Of a stretch of 64,000 nucleotides of DNA, positions 57,355 through 64,000 are shown in pieces. The translations under genes and the position numbers were made by a program. This DNA is from Qipengyuania polymorpha. Lineage in GTDB: Bacteria; Pseudomonadota; Alphaproteobacteria; Sphingomonadales; Sphingomonadaceae. Position 1 is the first letter of the stretch. Each line of letters starts with the position of its first letter. Location: positions 558,001 through 622,000 of the forward strand of contig NZ_JAIGNK010000002.1 of the NCBI RefSeq assembly GCF_019711435.1, read 5' to 3'. The notes under the pieces are model-generated. The model ran no database searches. It saw only the letters and a list, made by a program, of their open reading frames with translations, and was not told the DNA's origin.

Positions 57355-57368
57355 TTGACCTAGGTCAA
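57355..57368. promoter_or_regulatory. perfect FNR/FixK-type box upstream of ccoN
   Basis: TTGACCTAGGTCAA is a perfect 14-bp palindrome centred about 60 bp before the ccoN ATG, where a class II activator would sit near -41.5 of a start site about 20 nt before ccoN. The regulator encoded upstream is the likely ligand, or another Crp/Fnr protein in the genome. Confidence 0.8.
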
Positions 57369-57420
57369 TGCCCTTGAGGGGGTGTCCGCCTAACCAGCGA
57401 CAAAAGGACGGAGAATTTCA

Positions 57421-59094
57421 ATGCAAGCGGAAACTGCACTGGGCCGGGTGGGCCTGTGGTTCCTGGTGATGCTCGTCGCGATGGCGGCGGCGCTTGGTGC
57501 GGCGGACAGCGGCTTTGCTGCGCACGCCTGGATCATTGCGGCGCTGGGCTTCGTGATGATCTGGATGAGCGCATCGCGGTTCGACCCGATGGGCAAGGCG
57601 CAAGGCTTCTTCAAGATGCCCGACGGCCCCTCGCGCTATGACGACGACCCCATCCGCTGGGGCGTCATCGCCACCATGTTCTGGGGCCTGGCGGGCCTCT
57701 TGGCAGGCGTCTTCATCGCCGCGCAGCTTGCCTTTCCGCAGCTCAATATCGAGCCGTGGTTCAACTTCGGCCGCGTCCGCCCGCTGCATACCAGTGCCGT
57801 CATCTTCGCCTTCGGCGGCAACGCGCTGCTGGCAACCAGCTTCTACGTCGTGCAGCGCACCTGCCGCACGCAGCTCGCCTTCCCGACGCTCGCCCGGTTC
57901 GTGTTCTGGGGGTACCAGTTGTTCATCGTGCTGGCCGCTACCGGCTATCTGCTCGGCATCACGCAGTCGAAGGAATATGCCGAGCCGGAATGGTACGTCG
58001 ACCTGTGGCTGACGATCGTCTGGGTGGCCTATTTCATCGTCTTCGTCGGCACGCTGGCGAAGCGCAAGGAGCCGCATATCTATGTGGCCAACTGGTTCTA
58101 CCTTGCCTTCATCGTGACCGTGGCGATGCTGCACATCGTCAACAACCTCGCCATGCCCGTCAGCCTGCTGGGGGCGAAGAGCTATTCCGCCTTCGCCGGT
58201 GTGCAGGACGCGCTGACCCAGTGGTGGTACGGCCATAACGCGGTCGGCTTCTTCCTGACCGCCGGCTTCCTGGCGATGATGTACTACTTCGTGCCGAAGC
58301 AGGCCGAACGTCCGGTCTACTCCTACCGCCTGTCGATCATCCACTTCTGGTCGCTGATCTTCCTCTACATCTGGGCGGGTCCGCACCACCTCCATTACAC
58401 CGCACTGCCCGACTGGGCGCAGACGCTGGGCATGGTCTTCTCGATCATGCTGTGGATGCCGAGCTGGGGCGGCATGATCAACGGCTTGATGACCCTGAAC
58501 GGGGCATGGGACAAGGTCCGCACCGACCCGATCATCCGCATGATGGTGATGGCGCTGGCCTTCTACGGCATGAGCACCTTCGAAGGCCCGATGCTGTCGA
58601 TCAAGAGCGTCAACTCGCTCTCGCACTACACGGACTGGACCATCGGCCACGTGCATTCCGGCGCGCTCGGCTGGAACGGTCTCATCACCTTCGCCTGCGT
58701 CTACTTCCTCGTGCCCCGCCTGTGGAAGCGCGAGCGGATGTATTCGCTGCGCATGATCAACTGGCACTTCTGGCTCGCGACCATCGGCATCGTTTTCTAC
58801 GCTGCCAGCATGTGGGTCGCCGGCATCATGCAGGGCCTCATGTGGCGCGAATACGGACCCGACGGCTACCTCGTCTGGTCGTTCGCGGACAGCGTTTCGG
58901 CGATGTTCCCGATGTATGTCATCCGTGCGGTGGGCGGGCTGCTCTACCTCTCGGGCGCCATCATCATGAGCTACAATATCTGGATGACCCTGGCCGGCAA
59001 GCAGCGCGAGGAAGCGCCGCTCAAGGATGCTGCCTACGATCCCGAGAAGGATCGCCCCATCGTCACCCAGCCCAGCGCCGTACCGGCCGAATAG
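57421..59094 (+). CDS. ccoN: cbb3-type cytochrome c oxidase subunit I
   Basis: The 557-residue haem-copper oxidase core subunit shows its histidine ligands in [14 protein letters not shown], the [14 protein letters not shown] segment, AGPHHLHYT and [16 protein letters not shown]. It has about 12-14 membrane segments and forms the active site for oxygen reduction with high affinity. Follows a perfect FNR-type box and heads the ccoNOQPGHI order. Confidence 0.97.
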   Translation: MQAETALGRVGLWFLVMLVAMAAALGAADSGFAAHAWIIAALGFVMIWMSASRFDPMGKAQGFFKMPDGPSRYDDDPIRWGVIATMFWGLAGLLAGVFIAAQLAFPQLNIEPWFNFGRVRPLHTSAVIFAFGGNALLATSFYVVQRTCRTQLAFPTLARFVFWGYQLFIVLAATGYLLGITQSKEYAEPEWYVDLWLTIVWVAYFIVFVGTLAKRKEPHIYVANWFYLAFIVTVAMLHIVNNLAMPVSLLGAKSYSAFAGVQDALTQWWYGHNAVGFFLTAGFLAMMYYFVPKQAERPVYSYRLSIIHFWSLIFLYIWAGPHHLHYTALPDWAQTLGMVFSIMLWMPSWGGMINGLMTLNGAWDKVRTDPIIRMMVMALAFYGMSTFEGPMLSIKSVNSLSHYTDWTIGHVHSGALGWNGLITFACVYFLVPRLWKRERMYSLRMINWHFWLATIGIVFYAASMWVAGIMQGLMWREYGPDGYLVWSFADSVSAMFPMYVIRAVGGLLYLSGAIIMSYNIWMTLAGKQREEAPLKDAAYDPEKDRPIVTQPSAVPAE

Positions 59095-59106
59095 GATCCA
59101 TAAGAC

Positions 59107-59871
59107 ATGACCGATCCCGTCGTCGAAGAAACCGTGAAGGGCCACAAGCGGCTCGAACGCAACATCACCCTGCTGGCCATCGGCACCTTCGTGACCGTCG
59201 CCATCGGCGGCCTCGTGCAGATCACGCCGTTGTTCTATCTCGAGAACACGATCGAGGAAGTCGAAGGCGTGCGCCCCTATTCGCCGCTCGAACAGGCCGG
59301 GCGCGACATTTACATCCGCGAAGGCTGCTATGTCTGTCACAGCCAGATGGTCCGCCCGTTCCGCGACGAGGTGGAACGGTATGGCCCCTACAGCCTCGCG
59401 GCCGAAAGCATGTACGACCATCCCTTCCAGTGGGGGTCCAAGCGGACCGGGCCGGACCTTGCCCGCGTGGGCGGGCGCTATTCCGACGAATGGCACGTCC
59501 AGCACCTCGAGGATCCGCAAAGCGTCGTGCCCGAAAGCGTGATGCCGCAGTACGGCTTCCTCAAGGAAACCGAACTCGATATCGGCGATCCCGCCGCCAC
59601 CCTGACCGCGCTGCGCCGCGTGGGCGTGCCCTATAGCGACGAGGACATCGAGAAGGCAGAGGCCGACATGCTCGCCCAGGCCAATCCGGAACTCGATCCG
59701 GGCGACCTCGCCGAGCGCTATCCCAAGACGCAGATCCGCGATTTCGACGGCAATCCCGCCAAGCTGACCGAGATGGATGCGCTGATCGCCTATCTCCAGA
59801 TGCTCGGCACGCTGGTCGATTTCGAAAGCGCGGCTCCCTACGAGGAACTGGCCGAGGAGAAGGGCCGGTGA
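59107..59871 (+). CDS. ccoO: cbb3-type cytochrome c oxidase subunit II (mono-haem)
   Basis: The 254-residue membrane-anchored cytochrome c has one CxxCH haem motif, [13 protein letters not shown] near residue 73, and a Met ligand in the later SVMPQYGF segment. It passes electrons from CcoP to CcoN. The protein starts 12 bp after ccoN ends, and its stop overlaps the GTG start of ccoQ. Confidence 0.96.
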   Translation: MTDPVVEETVKGHKRLERNITLLAIGTFVTVAIGGLVQITPLFYLENTIEEVEGVRPYSPLEQAGRDIYIREGCYVCHSQMVRPFRDEVERYGPYSLAAESMYDHPFQWGSKRTGPDLARVGGRYSDEWHVQHLEDPQSVVPESVMPQYGFLKETELDIGDPAATLTALRRVGVPYSDEDIEKAEADMLAQANPELDPGDLAERYPKTQIRDFDGNPAKLTEMDALIAYLQMLGTLVDFESAAPYEELAEEKGR

Positions 59872-60032
59872 GCTTTTACGAGACCTTGCGCCACTTTGCC
59901 GACAGCTATGCGCTGGTCGGCATGCTTATCCTCTTCGTGGTGCTGTGCGCCTGGCCGTTCCGGCCCGGTGCCAAGCAGCGCAACCACGAAGCCGCAACAC
60001 TGATTTTCGAGGGGCAGGACGATGGCGAATAA
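59868..60032 (+). CDS. ccoQ: cbb3 oxidase small subunit CcoQ
   Basis: A 54-residue protein from GTG at 59868, with one membrane segment ([17 protein letters not shown]) followed by a polar tail ending DDGE. This matches CcoQ/FixQ in size, topology and position between ccoO and ccoP; CcoQ stabilises assembly of the oxidase. Its start overlaps the ccoO stop by 4 bp, and its end overlaps the ccoP start by 11 bp. Confidence 0.92.
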   Translation: MSFYETLRHFADSYALVGMLILFVVLCAWPFRPGAKQRNHEAATLIFEGQDDGE

Positions 60033-60933
60033 GCGCGTCGACGAACCGACCGGGACCGAAACCGTCGGCCATGAATGGGACGGTATCGAAGAACTCGACA
60101 CCCCGCTGCCGCGCTGGTGGCTGTGGACCTTCTACCTGACGATCGTCTTCGCGATCGGTTACGTGATTGCCTATCCGGCCTGGCCGATGATCGACCGCGC
60201 CACCGCGGGCGTGCTCGGCTGGTCGAGCCGCGGTGATCTGGCGGAAGACATGAGCGCAGCCGAGATGGCCCGCTCCGATGTGCGCGAACAGCTTGCACGC
60301 ATTCCGATCGAGCGCCTGCCAGAAGACAGCGCCCTGATGCAGCAGGCGGTTGCCGGGGGCGCAGCTGCCTTCCGCGTAAACTGCGTGCAGTGCCACGGCT
60401 CGGGCGCAGCCGGCAGCCAGGAGCTTGGCTACCCCAACCTCAACGACGATGACTGGCTGTGGGGCGGCGACCTGAAGGCGATCGAATATACGCTCGTCCA
60501 CGGCATCCGGCAGGCTGGCGACGACGAGACCCGCACCAGCGTGATGCCGCCGTTCGAGGGTGCGTTCGACAGCGCACAACTCGACGCACTGACCGATCAC
60601 GTGCTTGCGCTGAGCGGCAAGGCGGAACCCAATGCCGCAGGCGCACAGATCTATGCCGACAATTGCGCAGCCTGCCATGGCGTGCGCGGCGAAGGCGACC
60701 GGGCGCAGGGTGCACCGAGGCTCAACGATGCCATCTGGCTGCGCGGCAGCAGCCGCGAGGCCATCAAGCGCCAGGTCCTGCAGCCCCGCATGGGCATGAT
60801 GCCCAAGTGGGAAGGCCGCCTCGATCCGGTGACGATCAAGATGCTGGCTGCCTATGTCCACTCGCTCGGGGGAGGCGAAGACTTCTTGGAGGTCGCCGAA
60901 AATCCCGAGGTAGAGGTCGATGAGCAACCCTGA
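60022..60933 (+). CDS. ccoP: cbb3-type cytochrome c oxidase di-haem subunit III
   Basis: The 303-residue di-haem cytochrome c has one N-terminal membrane segment (WWLWTFYLTIVFAIGYVIAYP) and two CxxCH motifs, NCVQCHGSG and NCAACHGVRG. It is the electron entry subunit from soluble cytochromes. The gene overlaps ccoQ upstream and ccoG downstream, indicating close coupling. Confidence 0.96.
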   Translation: MANKRVDEPTGTETVGHEWDGIEELDTPLPRWWLWTFYLTIVFAIGYVIAYPAWPMIDRATAGVLGWSSRGDLAEDMSAAEMARSDVREQLARIPIERLPEDSALMQQAVAGGAAAFRVNCVQCHGSGAAGSQELGYPNLNDDDWLWGGDLKAIEYTLVHGIRQAGDDETRTSVMPPFEGAFDSAQLDALTDHVLALSGKAEPNAAGAQIYADNCAACHGVRGEGDRAQGAPRLNDAIWLRGSSREAIKRQVLQPRMGMMPKWEGRLDPVTIKMLAAYVHSLGGGEDFLEVAENPEVEVDEQP

Positions 60934-62503
60934 CACTCCGAAAGACGGCGGCGGGCGCGACTGGTCGGTCGTCGTCGAGGACGGGATAGCCAAGTCCAAC
61001 AAGCCCGTGTCGAGCGCGGTCGCCGAGCCCGAAGCGGCGACCCGCCGGCACGAACCCCACGAGCCCCCTCGCGAACACCTGCCCGCGCGGCTCTACGAGC
61101 CGCGCAAGGCGGTCCACAACAAGCGCATCGACGGGCCTTTCCGGCGCTTCAAGTGGCTGGTGATGCTGGTCACGCTGGGGATTTACTACGTCACCCCTTG
61201 GCTGCGCTGGGACCGTGGACCCTATGCGCCGGACCAGGCCGTGCTCGTCGACCTCACCAACCGGCGCTTCTACATGTTCAGCATCGAGATCTGGCCGCAC
61301 GAATTCTACTTCGTTGCCGGATTGCTGATCATGGCGGGGATCGGGCTGTTCCTCGTGACTAGTGCAGTCGGCCGCGCATGGTGCGGCTATGCCTGCCCGC
61401 AAACGGTCTGGACCGACCTGTTCCAGCACGTCGACCGCTTCGTCGATGGCGATCGCAATGCGCGCATGCGCCTCGATGCGGCTCCGTGGACCTGGGGCAA
61501 GGTTGCGCGCCGCGGTTTCAAATGGACGATCTATGCCGCCATCGGCCTCGTCACCGGCGGGGCCTGGATCCTCTATTTCGCCGATGCGCCCACGCTGTTC
61601 CGCGACTTCTTCGCCGGAGAGGCAGCGCCGGTTGCCTACATCACCGTCGCCATCCTCACGCTGACCACGGTGACGCTCGGCGGCTTCATGCGCGAACAGG
61701 TGTGCATCTACATGTGCCCCTGGCCGCGCATCCAGACCGCGCTGATGGACGAGAAGTCGTTGCTGGTGACCTACAAGGACTGGCGCGGCGAACCGCGTGG
61801 GAGCGTCAAGAAGGCGCAGAAAAACCCGGGACAATTCGGCGACTGCATCGACTGCATGCAATGCGTGCAGGTCTGCCCCACCGGTATCGACATCCGCGAG
61901 GGCCCGCAGATCGGCTGTATCACCTGTGCGCTGTGCATCGATGCCTGCGACCGGGTGATGCAGGATATCGGGCGGCCGCGCGGACTGATCGACTACGCGA
62001 CGCTGGAGGATTGCGAGCGCGAGGCGGCGGGCGGCGAAGTCAAACCACCCTGGCGCACGCTGCTGCGTCCGCGCACCATCGCCTATTTCATGATCTGGGC
62101 TGGCATCGGGGGAGCCTTGCTGTTCGCTTTGGGCAATCGCACCCACACCGATCTCACCGTCGCGCCGGACCGGAACCCGCCCTTCATGCTGATGTCGGAC
62201 GGATCGGTGCGCAACTCCTACACGCTCAAGCTGCGCAACATGGAAAGCCGCCCGCGCGAGATGGAAATCGCCGTCGAGGGATTGCCCGACGCGATCATGT
62301 GGACCGACACCATCGGCCTTGACGAAGCAGCCGCGACGCAGCGGGTGACCGTGCCTGCCGACCAGGTCCGGCAGGTGCGCGCCTATGTTGCCGTGCCCGC
62401 CGGGGCCGCATCGCAGGAATTCAGTTTCCGCCTCACGTCGCTGGACACCCAGCGCGAAACCGACACAGTCGCAACGCGCTTCGATGCGCCGGAGAACCAG
62501 TGA
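60920..62503 (+). CDS. ccoG: cytochrome oxidase accessory protein CcoG (FixG/RdxA)
   Basis: The 527-residue protein has polyferredoxin-type cysteine clusters, seen as CGYACPQTVW, CIYMCPWPRIQTA, CIDCMQCVQVCPTGIDI and GCITCALCIDACDR, between membrane segments, and a C-terminal Ig-like domain. In cbb3 operons it reduces Cu(II) for copper delivery to CcoN. The polar N-terminus of about 60 residues is longer than in some homologues. ATG at 60920 overlaps ccoP by 14 bp. Confidence 0.95.
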   Translation: MSNPDTPKDGGGRDWSVVVEDGIAKSNKPVSSAVAEPEAATRRHEPHEPPREHLPARLYEPRKAVHNKRIDGPFRRFKWLVMLVTLGIYYVTPWLRWDRGPYAPDQAVLVDLTNRRFYMFSIEIWPHEFYFVAGLLIMAGIGLFLVTSAVGRAWCGYACPQTVWTDLFQHVDRFVDGDRNARMRLDAAPWTWGKVARRGFKWTIYAAIGLVTGGAWILYFADAPTLFRDFFAGEAAPVAYITVAILTLTTVTLGGFMREQVCIYMCPWPRIQTALMDEKSLLVTYKDWRGEPRGSVKKAQKNPGQFGDCIDCMQCVQVCPTGIDIREGPQIGCITCALCIDACDRVMQDIGRPRGLIDYATLEDCEREAAGGEVKPPWRTLLRPRTIAYFMIWAGIGGALLFALGNRTHTDLTVAPDRNPPFMLMSDGSVRNSYTLKLRNMESRPREMEIAVEGLPDAIMWTDTIGLDEAAATQRVTVPADQVRQVRAYVAVPAGAASQEFSFRLTSLDTQRETDTVATRFDAPENQ

Positions 62504-62949
62504 TGCGCCGCGAGTTTACAGGCAAGCACATGGCCATGATCATGATCGCCGGGTTCGGCATCGTGATCGCGGTGAATTTCTACATGGCCTCGCTCGCCAT
62601 CGGCGGTTTCGGCGGCGTCGTGGTCGAGAACTCCTATGTCGCCAGCCAGAAATACAATGGCTGGCTCGAGGAAGCGCGCGCGGGCGAACAGCTGGGCTAT
62701 GAAGCCACTGCGCTGCGCGGCCATGATGACCGGCTGGTCGTAACGACCCGCGGAGTCCCCCGCTATGCGCTGCTGTCGGCCGAACTTCGCCGCCCGCTCG
62801 GCCAGCCCGAAGACATGGCGCTGCAATTCGAGCAGACGGGTGCGGACACCTATGCGTCGACCGACGACCTTCCTGCAGGGCGCTGGATCGCGCGCATTTC
62901 CATCGAGACAGACGGCAGCCGCTGGGTGGACGAGGTCGAGGTGCAATGA
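62503..62949 (+). CDS. ccoH: FixH/CcoH-family protein
   Basis: The 148-residue protein begins MRREFTGKHMAMIMIAGFGIV and has one N-terminal membrane segment, then a periplasmic domain with NSYVASQKYNGWLEEA typical of FixH. It takes part in cbb3 assembly. ATG at 62503 shares its first base with the ccoG stop; a GTG one codon earlier is the alternative. The stop overlaps the ccoI start (ATGA). Confidence 0.92.
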   Translation: MRREFTGKHMAMIMIAGFGIVIAVNFYMASLAIGGFGGVVVENSYVASQKYNGWLEEARAGEQLGYEATALRGHDDRLVVTTRGVPRYALLSAELRRPLGQPEDMALQFEQTGADTYASTDDLPAGRWIARISIETDGSRWVDEVEVQ

Positions 62950-64000
62950 ATGCGCCCCTCGATATCGACGCGCTTGCAGCCGCCAGCCTGCAAGACAGCC
63001 GCCTGACCGTACCCGGGATGCGCTGCGCCGGGTGCATCTCGAAGATCGAGCGCGGCCTGGCCAAGCTCGACGGTGTCGAAGCGGCGCGCGTCAATTTCTC
63101 GGCCAAGCGCGTGGCGGTCCGCCACGAGGCGAAGCTCGATATCCAGGACCTTGTCGACGCGATTGCCGACATCGGCTTCGAAGCACAGCCGGTGGCGGAA
63201 AACCCGATGGGCCGCGACGACCGCGAAGCCAGATTGCTGCTCCGCTCGCTGGCGGTCGCCGGTTTCGGCATGATGAACATCATGCTGCTGTCGGTCAGCG
63301 TGTGGTCCGGCGCCGGCGGCGTGACCCGCGACCTGTTCCACTGGCTCTCGGCGATTATCGCCCTGCCCGTCATCGCCTATGCCGGACGCCCCTTCTTTGC
63401 GAGCGCCGCCATGGCGCTGCGCCACCGGCGGACGAACATGGACGTGCCGATTTCGATCGGTGTCCTGCTGGCAACCGCGCTGAGCCTCTATGAAACCATC
63501 GCCAGCGGCGAACATGCCTATTTCGACAGCGCGGTCATGCTGTTGTTCTTCCTGCTTGCCGGACGGGCGCTCGACGCGACGATGCGCAACCGGACGCGAG
63601 CAGGTATAGGTGCCCTGCTCTCGCGCATGGGCAAGAGCGCATTGGTGCTGGAGGATGGCGGGAGCCAGCGCACCCTTGCTGCCGAAGACCTTGAAGCGGG
63701 CATGGTCATGCTGGTGGCAGCGGGAGAGGCGCTTGCCGCCGACGGCATCATCGAAGAGGGCGCAACCACGCTCGACAATGCGATGCTCACCGGGGAAAGC
63801 GCGCCGCAGGCCGCCCATACCGGCGACATGGTCTATGCCGGTGCGATAAACCTGGGCAATCCGGTTCGCGTGCGCGTCACCGCTGCGGCTTCGGACACCG
63901 CGCTCGCAGAAATCGCGCGGCTGATGGATGAAGCCGGGCAATCGCGCAGCCATTATGTCCGCATCGCGGACCGCGCCTCGCGGCTCTATGCACCCGCCGT
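62946..64000 (+). CDS. ccoI: copper-translocating P-type ATPase CcoI (3' partial)
   Basis: The visible 351 residues have an N-terminal metal-binding domain with GMRCAGC (residues 25-31), several membrane segments and the actuator-domain motif LTGESAPQ. The frame runs open to the end of the window, so the CPC, DKTGT and ATP-binding regions lie beyond. It supplies copper for cbb3 oxidase maturation. Its start overlaps the ccoH stop. Confidence 0.93.
   Translation, partial: MNAPLDIDALAAASLQDSRLTVPGMRCAGCISKIERGLAKLDGVEAARVNFSAKRVAVRHEAKLDIQDLVDAIADIGFEAQPVAENPMGRDDREARLLLRSLAVAGFGMMNIMLLSVSVWSGAGGVTRDLFHWLSAIIALPVIAYAGRPFFASAAMALRHRRTNMDVPISIGVLLATALSLYETIASGEHAYFDSAVMLLFFLLAGRALDATMRNRTRAGIGALLSRMGKSALVLEDGGSQRTLAAEDLEAGMVMLVAAGEALAADGIIEEGATTLDNAMLTGESAPQAAHTGDMVYAGAINLGNPVRVRVTAAASDTALAEIARLMDEAGQSRSHYVRIADRASRLYAPA

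Overview
The window looks like a chromosomal segment of a pigmented, aerobic alphaproteobacterium of the order Sphingomonadales, most likely an Erythrobacteraceae-type marine bacterium. The reasons are high GC, a crtY-crtI-crtB carotenoid operon, a TonB-receptor/TPR-sulfotransferase pair, a DUF6356-like small protein, a two-gene MetH, and a cbb3 oxidase operon behind a Crp/Fnr regulator with TTGAC-N4-GTCAA boxes. The placement is inferred from gene content only. I see no prophage, insertion sequence, integrase or CRISPR array.

Layout. 1-4.9 kb: end of an unidentified gene, then an overlapping carotenoid operon (crtY, crtI, a small lipoprotein, a LOG-family nucleosidase, crtB). crtB has no ATG, GTG or TTG upstream of its catalytic motif and apparently starts at a CTG overlapping the LOG stop codon. 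5-7.3 kb: exported NTF2-like protein and a biotin-dependent acyl-CoA carboxylase alpha subunit, followed by a palindromic intergenic repeat. 7.4-14.5 kb: Bcr/CflA-type MFS pump, dinB, Nudix, 6-phosphogluconolactonase, Dps, PhoX-type phosphatase, an SDR plus SnoaL-like pair, a small membrane protein and tRNA-Gly(CCC). 14.7-23 kb: DUF819 transporter, then valine-degradation genes (mmsA, isobutyryl-CoA dehydrogenase, 3-hydroxyisobutyryl-CoA hydrolase, enoyl-CoA hydratase, mmsB) with two lipoproteins, a RidA homologue and a DUF2892 protein between them. 23.1-28.7 kb (minus): an Nmad3-like protein and the glycine cleavage operon gcvT-gcvH-gcvPA-gcvPB, led by a tandem glycine riboswitch.

28.7-34.3 kb (minus): a methionine-cycle operon with an ArsR-methyltransferase fusion regulator (SahR-like), metF and a MetH split into two genes, with a near-perfect 20-bp palindrome in front of the regulator. 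34.5-36.5 kb: a GH3-like protein lacking the catalytic nucleophile. 36.5-44.2 kb (minus): aldehyde dehydrogenase, a fused 5-oxoprolinase/hydantoinase and the DUF969-DUF979-DUF2891 trio, a likely 5-oxoproline-type uptake and hydrolysis unit. 44.3-47.2 kb: a large RTX protein whose serralysin zinc site has been lost. 47.5-55.6 kb: MFS transporter, TPR-sulfotransferase, TonB-dependent receptor and BCCT carrier. 55.8-64 kb: OmpW, a divergent Crp/Fnr regulator and ccoN-O-Q-P-G-H-I (ccoI cut by the window end).

The segment links respiration under low oxygen (FNR-type boxes before ccoN and between ompW and the regulator), one-carbon/methionine metabolism (glycine cleavage, MetF, MetH) and branched-chain amino-acid degradation. 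The observations most worth following up are the two apparent pseudoenzymes (GH3-like and serralysin-like), the CTG-initiated crtB with a LOG enzyme inside the carotenoid operon, the lone Nmad3-like gene, and the 5-oxoprolinase/DUF969/DUF979/DUF2891 unit.
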